From DAOUGC01 sp034429695 (GTDB taxonomy: Bacteria; Chloroflexota; Anaerolineae; Anaerolineales; Anaerolineaceae), in assembly GCA_034429695.1 (NCBI GenBank), contig DAOUGC010000073.1, positions 1-9,958 on the forward strand: a stretch of DNA of 9,958 nucleotides, given 5' to 3'. Within the stretch, counting starts at the first letter, position 1; each line of letters opens with the position of its first letter. The notes below the pieces were generated by a model, which worked only from the letters and a program-made list of their open reading frames with translations, made no database searches and was not told where the DNA came from. Of the stretch, positions 1 through 5,952 are shown piece after piece. A program made the position numbers and the translations under genes.

Positions 1-3
1 GTT

Positions 4-9
4 TATAAT
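4..9 (+). promoter_or_regulatory. -10 box (TATAAT) abutting the MFS start codon
   Basis: A perfect TATAAT lies at 4-9 and the ATG of the MFS gene begins at 18, leaving 8 nt. Transcription normally starts about 6-8 nt after a -10 box, so the mRNA would begin at or next to the ATG and be leaderless. No Shine-Dalgarno-like purine run lies between the box and the start, which fits. The -35 region falls outside the window. Confidence 0.5.
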
Positions 10-17
10 CCCCTGTC

Positions 18-1292
18 ATGCAACAAACCCTTCGCCGCCTCATCCCGCCGGCGCTCTTCGAGCGCCAGTTTGCCCTGTTATGGTTTGGCTTGATGGTTTC
101 CATCGCCGGAACGCAAATGCAGAGCGCCACCCTGTTGTGGCATCTGCGCGACCTGTCGGATCAACCGGTGGTGGTCAGCGGCATCGGGCTGGCGCGTTTT
201 TTGCCCATCCTGCTGCTCGCTCCGGTGGGCGGTTTGCTGGCAGACAGCTACAGCCGGCGCAAGATCATGTTCATCACCCAGGCCATCTCCATGCTGGTGG
301 CGCTGGTGCTGGGGTTGCTCACCTGGCTGAACCTGATCGAGATCTGGCACATCTATCTGCTCACCGCCATTCAGGCTGGCGCAACCGCCTTTGATCTGCC
401 TGCCCGCCAGGCGCTGGTTCCCAACCTGATCCGGCGCAAGGAACTGCTGCCTTCCGCTTTCAGTCTGACCTCCATCGCATCCAACACGGGCGCCATTCTG
501 GGTCCCGGCTTGAGTGGGGTGGTGATCGCTGCTTTTGGAATTTTTGGGGTGTACATTTTTAATGCGGTCACCTTTTTTGCGGTGCTGGCTGCGCTGATTT
601 TGATGGGCAGCGTGCAGCAGACCACGCTGCAGGCTGCGGGGCAAATTTCGCCGTTGCGTTCCATTTCCGCCAGTCTGGCTTCCATTGTGGACGGCGGCCG
701 TTTCATTCTCAAACGCCCGATCATCCTGTCCAGCATGTTGCTGGATTTTGTTGCAACCTTCTTCTCATCGGCTTATACGCTGCTGCCTTTTGTGGCGCGC
801 GACGTGCTCAAGGTGGGGGCAACGGAATACGGCTGGCTGGTGATGGCTGAGTCAATCGGCGCGATCACGGTCGGGCTGGTCTTCTCGCAGTTGCGCCGCG
901 TGCGCCGTCAGGGGCCGCTGCTGCTGGCAGCGGTGGTGGGGTACGGCGCTGCCACCATTTTGCTGGGAACCTCGCGCGTGTTTGGGCTGGCTTTCCTGGC
1001 GATGATGCTGGTGGGCAGCGGTGATTCGATCAGCACCATCCTGCGCAACACCATCCGCCAGATCCAGACACCCGACCACATTCGCGGGCGCATGGTCAGC
1101 ATCAATCAGGTGTTCTTCATGGGCGGCCCGCAACTGGGTGAGATCGAAGCCGGTCTGATGGCGCAGGCGTTTGGCACGCCGTTTGCCATCATCAGCGGTG
1201 GGGTGGGGTGCATCCTGGGCGTGGCCGCCATCGCAGTGGTGTATCCACAGTTGCGCAAATATGATGGAGAACTTGCCCCCGAAGCAGCCTGA
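18..1292 (+). CDS. MFS transporter, MFS_3 / EntS-like efflux family
   Basis: A 424-residue, strongly hydrophobic polytopic membrane protein of the major facilitator superfamily. Motif A is visible at about residues 70-83 (PVGGLLADSYSRRK), in the cytoplasmic loop after the second helix. The block AFDLPARQALVPNLI at 124-138 and the NTGAILGPGLSG stretch at 156-167 are typical of the MFS_3 'transmembrane secretion effector' group, which includes enterobactin exporter EntS-like proteins. The C-terminal half carries RGRMVSINQVFFMGGPQLGE at about 354-373, also characteristic. Length fits a 12-helix carrier. It probably exports a small molecule using the proton gradient; the substrate cannot be read from sequence. 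The ATG at 18 is chosen because a -10 box sits just before it and the protein begins at the expected distance from helix 1. It stands alone, followed by a repeat-rich spacer. Confidence 0.9.
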   Translation: MQQTLRRLIPPALFERQFALLWFGLMVSIAGTQMQSATLLWHLRDLSDQPVVVSGIGLARFLPILLLAPVGGLLADSYSRRKIMFITQAISMLVALVLGLLTWLNLIEIWHIYLLTAIQAGATAFDLPARQALVPNLIRRKELLPSAFSLTSIASNTGAILGPGLSGVVIAAFGIFGVYIFNAVTFFAVLAALILMGSVQQTTLQAAGQISPLRSISASLASIVDGGRFILKRPIILSSMLLDFVATFFSSAYTLLPFVARDVLKVGATEYGWLVMAESIGAITVGLVFSQLRRVRRQGPLLLAAVVGYGAATILLGTSRVFGLAFLAMMLVGSGDSISTILRNTIRQIQTPDHIRGRMVSINQVFFMGGPQLGEIEAGLMAQAFGTPFAIISGGVGCILGVAAIAVVYPQLRKYDGELAPEAA

Positions 1293-1293
1293 G

Positions 1294-1360
1294 CGTAGGG
1301 GCGCGGCGGGGGTAAATGCGATGGTGGTGGGAAGGCATCCATAGCCGCGCCCGCGGATTA
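1294..1360. repeat. 67-bp dispersed repeat, copy 1 (hairpin-forming)
   Basis: This 67-bp block begins 1 bp after the MFS stop codon and recurs in the same orientation at 1605-1671 with about five mismatches and no gaps. Each copy contains an inverted pair, GGGCGCGGC (1299-1307) and GCCGCGCCC (1344-1352), so it can fold into a 9-bp GC stem with a 36-nt loop. There is no T-tract after it, so it is not a standard intrinsic terminator, although it could slow polymerase or protect the mRNA 3' end. It looks like a REP- or MITE-like non-coding dispersed element. Confidence 0.75.
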
Positions 1361-1424
1361 CCGGGGCGGGCTGGGCTATGATGGCCACAATCGATTTATG
1401 TAGCGCCTCCCGCCCAGCCCCTAC
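1295..1424. repeat. Nested imperfect palindrome of about 130 bp
   Basis: The outer ends are imperfect inverted copies: GTAGGGGCGCGGCGGG at 1295-1310 against the complement of CCCGCCCAGCCCCTAC at 1409-1424. Inside, GGGCTGGGC (1368-1376) pairs perfectly with GCCCAGCCC (1412-1420) over a 35-nt loop, and the 9-bp hairpin of the 67-bp repeat occupies the left half. The whole could be one composite non-autonomous element whose left half is the 67-bp unit. No coding potential is apparent. Confidence 0.5.
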
Positions 1425-1604
1425 AGGAAACCCAACTTTCAATCCTTGTGTGCCCACAGCCTGCGTAGGGGAGCCGCCAGCCTTGTTGTCGCGGTGCTTT
1501 CCCGACCCACCAACCACCGGTTCCATTTGACCCTGCTGTTTTTTGTGTGATTATGGATGGTTTTTTAACACGAATTACACGAAACGACGAAGGACACGAA
1601 AAAC
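1425..1604. other. Non-coding spacer with degenerate ACACGAA-type repeats
   Basis: No convincing gene lies here. The stretch holds a further GTAGGGG-like fragment near 1464-1471 and, at 1568-1602, a run of degenerate units related to ACACGAA at roughly 8-10 bp spacing. The block GACGAAGGACACGAA (1586-1600) recurs with one mismatch at 9159-9173 beside the insertion sequence, so it is a dispersed repeat family rather than local noise. Confidence 0.5.
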
Positions 1605-1671
1605 CGTAGGGGCGCGGCGGGGGCAAATGCGATGGTGGTGGGAAGGCGTTTATAGCCGCGCCCGCGGGTTA
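1605..1671. repeat. 67-bp dispersed repeat, copy 2 (hairpin-forming)
   Basis: Second copy of the 67-bp unit of 1294-1360, same orientation and same length, differing at about five positions, mostly in the loop. The GGGCGCGGC / GCCGCGCCC stem is retained exactly, so the changes spare the pairing arms. The larger palindrome that surrounds copy 1 is not present here, which shows the 67-bp block is the repeating unit. Confidence 0.75.
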
Positions 1672-1681
1672 TTGTTTTAAT

Positions 1682-1783
1682 AAACCATCAACGAATAAAA
1701 CAACGGATGAACGATTAAGTCCGGGCAGATAAAGGCATCTGGCAGATAAAGGCATCTGGCAGACAGCCATTCGTTGATGGTTT
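1682..1783. repeat. 15-bp perfect inverted repeat enclosing a 72-bp segment
   Basis: AAACCATCAACGAAT (1682-1696) and ATTCGTTGATGGTTT (1769-1783) are exact inverted copies. A second, smaller stem overlaps the left arm: TTGTTTTA (1672-1679) with TAAAACAA (1696-1703). The enclosed segment contains a 17-bp tandem duplication. The block is AT-richer than its surroundings. It could be a small MITE-like element or a structured 3' end for the minus-strand DUF1349-NUDIX unit that ends at 1807; read on the minus strand, the distal arm is followed by TTTATT. Confidence 0.6.
1724..1763. repeat. 17-bp tandem duplication (2.35 copies), each a mini-hairpin
   Basis: The unit GGCAGATAAAGGCATCT occurs exactly at 1724-1740 and 1741-1757, followed by a partial GGCAGA at 1758-1763. 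Each unit with the next base contains CAGAT-aaaggc-ATCTG, a 5-bp stem with a 6-nt loop, so two small hairpins stand side by side within the loop of the flanking 15-bp inverted repeat. Confidence 0.75.
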
Positions 1784-1806
1784 TGCGGATACAAATTGCC
1801 GCTTAC

Positions 1807-2262
1807 TCAACCCCGTTTGTACGGTCGGCCAGGGTCAAACAACCTCAATGGCTCGTCCGGAAAGCCGTCTTCCAGCGCGAACAGCAGCGCTTCGGCCAGG
1901 CAGGCAGGGAGCACCGGCTCGAACAGGATATCCTGCAGGGGCATCCACACTGCGCCGTATGTACCCCGCTCGGGCGGGTATTGACCCAGCATTTCAGGTC
2001 CTTCGCCCTTGCCAAATTCACCACCAGCAATCTCGCCCAGATAATAATGCTGCTCCACCCCGTTGAATACCACAATGGCCGCCAGGCGCAACAGGCGCAC
2101 CTCCAACCCCAGCTCCTCGCGTGCTTCGCGCACAGCGGTTTCCTCGGGGATCTCCCCCGGCTCGATTTGCCCGCCGGGGAACAGGTAGTAATGATCGCCG
2201 TTGCGGTGCCGCTCGATCAGCGCCAGCCGCTCGTCGTGGATGATAATGATGCCTGCGCGCAT
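1807..2262 (-). CDS. NUDIX hydrolase
   Basis: A 151-residue cytosolic NUDIX hydrolase; the family cleaves nucleoside diphosphates linked to another moiety, often damaged nucleotides, NADH, sugar nucleotides or alarmones. The Nudix box G-x5-E-x7-REUxEExGU is complete at residues 31-53: G31, E37, then REAREELGL at 45-53, so all metal-binding glutamates are present. The box is preceded by LFPGG, the usual entry strand. Substrate specificity cannot be assigned; the short length and N-terminal strand IIIIHDERLALIERH resemble generic MutT/ADP-ribose-type enzymes. The ATG at 2262 lies 6 bp after the stop of the upstream DUF1349 gene with no strong Shine-Dalgarno sequence, suggesting co-transcription and translational coupling. 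Confidence 0.93.
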   Translation of the reverse strand: MRAGIIIIHDERLALIERHRNGDHYYLFPGGQIEPGEIPEETAVREAREELGLEVRLLRLAAIVVFNGVEQHYYLGEIAGGEFGKGEGPEMLGQYPPERGTYGAVWMPLQDILFEPVLPACLAEALLFALEDGFPDEPLRLFDPGRPYKRG

Positions 2263-2268
2263 TATCGC

Positions 2269-2826
2269 TCAGGACTCGAGAGTCCACTCCTCGAAATCCA
2301 CTTCAAAACCGCCGCCATCCGGCGAGCAGCACATCACGCCCACCTGCACCGGATTTTCAGTGGGGAAATATGCCAGGCGCAGCAGTGTATACGTCGAGCC
2401 GTCCAGCGCGTAACTGATCTCCACCGCCTCGGTGGTGCGTTGTAATTTCAGCCACAGCGAGGCAGGGTTGGCGCTCAATGGCGAGACGTTCCAGTCGGAA
2501 AAGTCGCGCGTAACCACAGCACTGGCCTGCTGCACACCGTGCACGTACTCGATGCCGGTCTTGATCCAGTTGTGCTCGTCCAGACGCAGCATCAGTCCGG
2601 CCTGATCGTACAGGTCACGGTAGCGCCCGGTGATCTTGACCGCGGCGGTGAAATTGCCCTGCAGGGTATGGTACAGGAAGTGCCCGCTGTGGCGGATGAA
2701 ACCGTAATGGGTTGTGCGCCAGAAATCGCCGCCGGGGGCGGTGAGCACGGTCAGGCTGGCGGGGCTGCTTGTACTTTTGGCAGGTGGGTTGAGCCATTGC
2801 ATGGAAGAAAAGGATGGGGTTATCAT
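2269..2826 (-). CDS. DUF1349 domain protein (concanavalin A-like fold, Ree1-like)
   Basis: A 185-residue soluble protein filled by a DUF1349 domain, a beta-sandwich of the concanavalin A-like lectin/glucanase superfamily related to yeast Ree1. Recognisable blocks are DFWRTTHYGF (about 34-43), YDQAGLMLRLDEHNWIKTGIEY (73-94), VVTRDFSDW (104-112) and GVMCCSPDGGGFEVDFEEW (163-181). No signal peptide is seen. Molecular function is unproven; the fold suggests carbohydrate or glycoside binding. The frame stays open upstream to 3057, but that part overlaps the divergent permease and is not family-like. The ATG at 2826 is chosen because a TAAAAT -10-like box lies 7 nt before it; the ATG at 2802, which starts MQWLNPP where many homologues begin, is the alternative (177 residues). 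It is followed 6 bp later by the NUDIX gene. Confidence 0.85.
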   Translation of the reverse strand: MITPSFSSMQWLNPPAKSTSSPASLTVLTAPGGDFWRTTHYGFIRHSGHFLYHTLQGNFTAAVKITGRYRDLYDQAGLMLRLDEHNWIKTGIEYVHGVQQASAVVTRDFSDWNVSPLSANPASLWLKLQRTTEAVEISYALDGSTYTLLRLAYFPTENPVQVGVMCCSPDGGGFEVDFEEWTLES

Positions 2827-2833
2827 GAGGTTT

Positions 2834-2839
2834 ATTTTA
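2834..2839 (-). promoter_or_regulatory. Possible -10 box (TAAAAT) for the DUF1349-NUDIX unit
   Basis: On the minus strand TAAAAT lies 7 nt upstream of the ATG at 2826, the same geometry as the leaderless-looking MFS start at 18. No -35 consensus is evident at the expected distance. The 85-bp gap to the divergent permease must hold both promoters. Confidence 0.3.
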
Positions 2840-2879
2840 CCCGTGATGCGTGGAAAGGACGCCTTCATGCAGCCGTGGA

Positions 2880-2888
2880 TGCTATAAT
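2880..2888 (+). promoter_or_regulatory. Extended -10 promoter (TGC-TATAAT) for the TSUP permease
   Basis: A perfect TATAAT at 2883-2888 is preceded by TG at 2880-2881 with one base between, an extended -10 element that can compensate for a weak -35; none is clear here. Transcription would start near 2895. A GGAG Shine-Dalgarno sequence at 2901-2904 sits 7 nt before the ATG at 2912. Confidence 0.6.
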
Positions 2889-2911
2889 CAGCCAGAAACT
2901 GGAGCGCAATC

Positions 2912-3676
2912 ATGGAATGGTATGAATATGTTTTTGTTGCCCTGGCGGCTGTGGCTGCCGGGCTGGTGAACGCCCTGGCGGGCGGCGGCACGTTGATCAC
3001 CTTTCCGGTGCTGACGGCTGTGGGCATTCCGGCGGTGGTGGCGAACCTCACCAACACCGTGGCGCTGGTGCCGGGTTACCTGGGTGCAACCCTGGCGCAG
3101 ATGAAGGACATCAAGGATCAAAAACAGCGCCTGGTGTGGTTTGTTCCGGCAGGCGTGATCGGCGGGTTGCTGGGCGGCTGGCTGTTGCTCAACACCGGCG
3201 AGCGGTTGTTCCGCGAACTGATCCCGTTCCTGATCCTGCTGGCGTCTGTGCTGCTGGCGGTGTCTGACCCGCTGCGCAACTGGGTGTCACAACGCATGGG
3301 TGCGCGCGCGGGCAATGCCGCAGCGGGTACAGCCCTGTGCGCGCTGCCGGTGCTGCTGGCGGCGGTGTACGGGGGCTACTTTGGCGCCGGGTTGAGCGTG
3401 ATTGTGCTGGCCGTGCTGGGGTTGTTTCTCAATGATTCGCTGACCAAACTGAACGCCTTGAAGCAGATCATTTCCTTCACGGTCAATACCGCGGCTGCCG
3501 TGTTTTTTGTCTTTTCCGGGCAGGTGGTGTGGCCCGTGGCGCTGGGCATGATGGCGTTTGCGCTGCTGGGTGGGATGTTGGGCGGCAGGCTGGCGGGGAG
3601 ACTCAAGCCGCAGGTGCTGCGCTGGATTGTGGTGGCAATCGGGTTGGTGGTGGCAATTATTTATTTTGTGCGCTAG
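2912..3676 (+). CDS. TSUP family (TauE/SafE) membrane permease
   Basis: A 254-residue polytopic membrane protein with about eight hydrophobic segments, the normal size for the 4-toluene sulfonate uptake permease (TSUP, formerly DUF81) family. These proteins move sulfonates, sulfite, sulfoacetate or related small organic anions across the cytoplasmic membrane. The paired family motifs are visible: NALAGGGTLITFP at residues 20-32 in the first half and YGGYFGAGLSV at 153-163 in the second, followed by the NALKQ block at 181-185 and GGMLGGRLAGRL at 220-231. The start is supported by GGAG 7 nt upstream and an extended -10 promoter. The gene is monocistronic: an intrinsic terminator follows the stop codon. 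No sulfur-metabolism gene is nearby, so the substrate stays open. Confidence 0.92.
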   Translation: MEWYEYVFVALAAVAAGLVNALAGGGTLITFPVLTAVGIPAVVANLTNTVALVPGYLGATLAQMKDIKDQKQRLVWFVPAGVIGGLLGGWLLLNTGERLFRELIPFLILLASVLLAVSDPLRNWVSQRMGARAGNAAAGTALCALPVLLAAVYGGYFGAGLSVIVLAVLGLFLNDSLTKLNALKQIISFTVNTAAAVFFVFSGQVVWPVALGMMAFALLGGMLGGRLAGRLKPQVLRWIVVAIGLVVAIIYFVR

Positions 3677-3694
3677 TGATGACTGGAATTTGGT

Positions 3695-3725
3695 GAGGCG
3701 AGGGCGAAACCCCTCGCCTCTTTTT
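3695..3725 (+). terminator. Rho-independent terminator after the TSUP gene
   Basis: GAGGCGAGGG (3695-3704) and CCCTCGCCTC (3711-3720) form a perfect 10-bp stem with a 6-nt loop, immediately followed by TTTTT (3721-3725) and more A/T. It lies 18 nt past the permease stop codon and is the clearest intrinsic terminator in the window. Confidence 0.93.
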
Positions 3726-3792
3726 ATTGAAGGGATTATCTGAGGTTTAGGCGAATTGCATTGCTGTAAACTGGGCAACAATCATTCAAAAT

Positions 3793-3797
3793 GGAGG
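3793..3797 (+). promoter_or_regulatory. Shine-Dalgarno GGAGG deciding the zinc-ribbon start
   Basis: GGAGG sits 5 nt before the ATG at 3803. An in-frame ATG at 3791 overlaps this site, so initiation at 3791 would bury the ribosome-binding site inside the gene; 3803 is the better start. Confidence 0.75.
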
Positions 3798-3802
3798 TTG
3801 TG

Positions 3803-4045
3803 ATGAGTAACGTTGAACAACAACTGGCAAATGCCTTTGTGTGCCCCAAATGCGGCAATCACGGCGCCAATGTACAGCGGCTTGCCATGTCTGGCACGGG
3901 GTTGAGCCGCCTGTTTGAGGTGCAGCCCTACCGGTACAGCTTTGCGTCCTGCAAAAAGTGCGGTTACACCGAGGTGTACAACATCGACACGCTGGAAGGC
4001 GCTGATAATCTCGGTACGCTGCTGGAGATCCTCTTCTCGGATTAG
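3803..4045 (+). CDS. Small zinc-ribbon protein (DUF2082-like)
   Basis: An 80-residue protein whose four cysteines form two knuckles, CPKC at 14-17 and CKKC at 50-53, the zinc-ribbon arrangement. The segment between them, with SGTGLSRLFEVQPYRY at about 30-45, and the CKKCGYTEVYN block match the 'nucleic-acid-binding, Zn-ribbon' family that Pfam lists as DUF2082. The family's nucleic-acid-binding name is a prediction, and no biological role is established. The C-terminal 20 residues are acidic and leucine-rich. It starts just after the TSUP terminator, so it has its own promoter, which I could not locate with confidence, and it converges on the ABC operon. Confidence 0.85.
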   Translation: MSNVEQQLANAFVCPKCGNHGANVQRLAMSGTGLSRLFEVQPYRYSFASCKKCGYTEVYNIDTLEGADNLGTLLEILFSD

Positions 4046-4065
4046 CCGATTTGGCAAGATCTGCC

Positions 4066-4121
4066 TCTGACCTCTGATCTCTGACCGCTGACTACTGACC
4101 ACTGACTACTGACCACTGACC
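4066..4121. repeat. Heptanucleotide tandem repeat, eight copies of NCTGAYY
   Basis: Eight contiguous 7-bp units run from 4066 to 4121: TCTGACC, TCTGATC, TCTGACC, GCTGACT, ACTGACC, ACTGACT, ACTGACC, ACTGACC. The CTGA core is constant while positions 1, 6 and 7 vary. The array fills nearly all of the space between two convergent stop codons (4045 and 4128). A 7-bp period is not a codon multiple and there is no reading frame through it, so it is a non-coding microsatellite-type array prone to slippage. Confidence 0.85.
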
Positions 4122-4127
4122 ACAGAG

Positions 4128-5951
4128 TCAACTTTCCGCGAACTGGCGCTGATGCAGCGCGGCATACGCCCCGCCGCGCGCCAGTAATTCATCGTGCTGG
4201 CCCTGCTCCACAATGCGCCCATCATCTATCACGCAGATCAGGTCAGCCGAGCGGATGGTGCTCAAGCGGTGCGCGATCACCACGGCGGTGCGGCCCTGCA
4301 GCAGGGTGCGCAGCGCGTCCTGGATCAGCGCCTCGGTCTGGCTGTCCACATTGGCGGTGGCTTCGTCGAGGATCAGGATGCGTGGGTCGGTGAGGATGGC
4401 GCGCGCGATGCAAATCAACTGGCGCTGCCCCACGCTCAGGTTGGATGCACCCTCCTGCACCTTTGAATCATACCCGTCCGGCTTTGCCATGATGAAATCA
4501 TGCGCGTTTGCCAGGCGGGCAGCCCTTTCCACCTCTGCCTGGCTGGCGTCCGGCCTGCCAAAACGGATGTTCTCGCCGATGCTGCCAGAGAACAGGAATG
4601 AATCCTGCGGAACCAGGCCGATCTGCTGGTGCAGGGAGGCCTGTGTCACCGAGCGCACATCCAGCCCGTCCACCTTCACGGCGCCCACTTCCACATCATA
4701 AAAACGTGCAATGATATTGCCGATGGAGGTCTTGCCCGCGCCGGTGGGACCCACCAGCGCCACCGTCTGCCCCGGCTGGATCTTCAGCGACACGTTGTGC
4801 AGTACCGTCGGCAGTTCAGGCCGGTAACGGAAGGTGACATCATCCAGCGTGATGCGCCCCTCCACCGGCGGCATTTCAGCCGCATCGGGGGCATCCTCCA
4901 CCAGCAGCGGAGTATCCAGCAGGCGGATCACCTGCTCACCGCCCGCCATGGCGGACTGCATGGTGGTGTACATGCGCGAAAGCTCCTGCACCGGTTGGAA
5001 GAAACGCGAGACATACGAAAGAAACGCCACCAGCACCCCCAGGCTGACCGTCTCGCCGACCCAGCGCCCGCCAAACCACAACACGATGCCGGTTGCCAGC
5101 ACCCCCAGGAACTCAATGGCTGGCAGGAAGATGAACGACAGGCTCATGGCGCTGATGTTGGCGTCGCGGTTGGCTTCATTCACGCCCTTGAAGCGTTCCT
5201 GGGTGGAATCTTCCTGATGAAACGCCTGGATCACGCGCACCCCGGCGATATCCTCAGCCAGGTTGCCCACCACGCGCGCCACCTGGGTGCGCGTCTCGCG
5301 GTAGGCGTTGCGCGCGCGGCGCGAGAACCAGATCGTGACCAGCACCATCAGGGGCAGCACCGTAAAGGTCAGCAGCGCAAGGCGCAGGTTGAGCGACAGC
5401 ATGATGGCGATGATGCCAGCCAGCACCAGCAGGTCAGACGCGAGGGTGATCAGACCCTGCGAGATCAATTCGTTGATGGTGGCAACGTCGTTGATCACGC
5501 GCGACACGGTAACGCCGACGATGTGGGTATCGTGATAAGCCAGCGGCAGGCGCTGCAGATGTTTAAAAAGATCGGAGCGCATGGCGGCCAGCACACGGCT
5601 GCCCACCCAGGTGAGAATGTACTGCTGCCCGGCGCCGGTGAGGTACAGGCCGATATAGGTGGCAGCCATCAGCATGGAGATGTCGCCCAATTGATCGGCA
5701 TTGCCGGTGGCAATGGCTTCATCCAGGGCCACCTTGAGCAGGTAGGGCGCCAGCAGGGTGAGCGCGGTGGACACCAGCATGAGCGCAAACGCCAGCACCA
5801 TGCGCGGGCGGTGGGGCTTTAGGTAAGCCAGCATGCGTTTGATCACCTGCAGGTTGAACACCTGCCCGCGCTGGTCTTCGCCACCTGAGAAATGGTCCAA
5901 CGCGCCGCGTGGACCCATGTCTGGAGAGGAAACGCCGATGCCAAAGCCCAT
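4128..5951 (-). CDS. ABC exporter half-transporter, catalytic-site subunit
   Basis: A 607-residue type IV ABC exporter with an N-terminal six-helix membrane domain (about 45-335) and a C-terminal ATPase domain. Motifs: Walker A GPTGAGKT 401-408, Q-loop Q449, signature LSVGQ 505-509, Walker B ILILD 525-529 with catalytic E530, D-loop NVDSQTE, switch H561. The signature has V where the consensus has G, while the catalytic glutamate is intact. That is the 'consensus-site' subunit pattern of heterodimers such as TM288, and its upstream neighbour has the complementary change. The ATG at 5951 follows the upstream TGA by one base, preceded by a GGAAGG ribosome-binding site; an upstream open stretch to 6053 lies within the neighbour and is not used. 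Likely exports drugs, lipids or peptides. Confidence 0.95.
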   Translation of the reverse strand: MGFGIGVSSPDMGPRGALDHFSGGEDQRGQVFNLQVIKRMLAYLKPHRPRMVLAFALMLVSTALTLLAPYLLKVALDEAIATGNADQLGDISMLMAATYIGLYLTGAGQQYILTWVGSRVLAAMRSDLFKHLQRLPLAYHDTHIVGVTVSRVINDVATINELISQGLITLASDLLVLAGIIAIMLSLNLRLALLTFTVLPLMVLVTIWFSRRARNAYRETRTQVARVVGNLAEDIAGVRVIQAFHQEDSTQERFKGVNEANRDANISAMSLSFIFLPAIEFLGVLATGIVLWFGGRWVGETVSLGVLVAFLSYVSRFFQPVQELSRMYTTMQSAMAGGEQVIRLLDTPLLVEDAPDAAEMPPVEGRITLDDVTFRYRPELPTVLHNVSLKIQPGQTVALVGPTGAGKTSIGNIIARFYDVEVGAVKVDGLDVRSVTQASLHQQIGLVPQDSFLFSGSIGENIRFGRPDASQAEVERAARLANAHDFIMAKPDGYDSKVQEGASNLSVGQRQLICIARAILTDPRILILDEATANVDSQTEALIQDALRTLLQGRTAVVIAHRLSTIRSADLICVIDDGRIVEQGQHDELLARGGAYAALHQRQFAES

Positions 5952-5952
5952 C

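Noticed and set aside
1293..1424. Intrinsic terminator for the first MFS gene
   Set aside because: The stems are GC-rich but no T-tract follows any of them; a pausing role is possible but not shown.
852..1526. A minus-strand frame crossing the MFS 3' end and the repeat-rich spacer
   Set aside because: No recognisable domain, runs through repeats and opposite a real gene; no promoter or ribosome-binding site.
1294..1671. CRISPR array
   Set aside because: Only two repeats of 67 bp, 244 bp apart, with no regular spacing and no cas genes.
1774..2445. A 223-codon plus-strand frame across the NUDIX gene and the end of the DUF1349 gene
   Set aside because: The minus strand holds a complete Nudix box and DUF1349 blocks; this frame has no family signature.
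2827..3057. N-terminal extension of the DUF1349 frame, giving a 262-residue protein
   Set aside because: It would overlap the divergent TSUP gene and both promoters by a long stretch, and the added residues are low-complexity and unlike the domain.
4066..4121. Short CRISPR or coding heptad repeat
   Set aside because: Units are 7 bp with no spacers, and the period is out of frame with codons.
4629..5822. A 397-codon open frame on the plus strand opposite the ABC gene
   Set aside because: Rich in His, Gln, Arg and Gly with no domain or membrane pattern; it is the complement of strongly biased codons in a real exporter gene.
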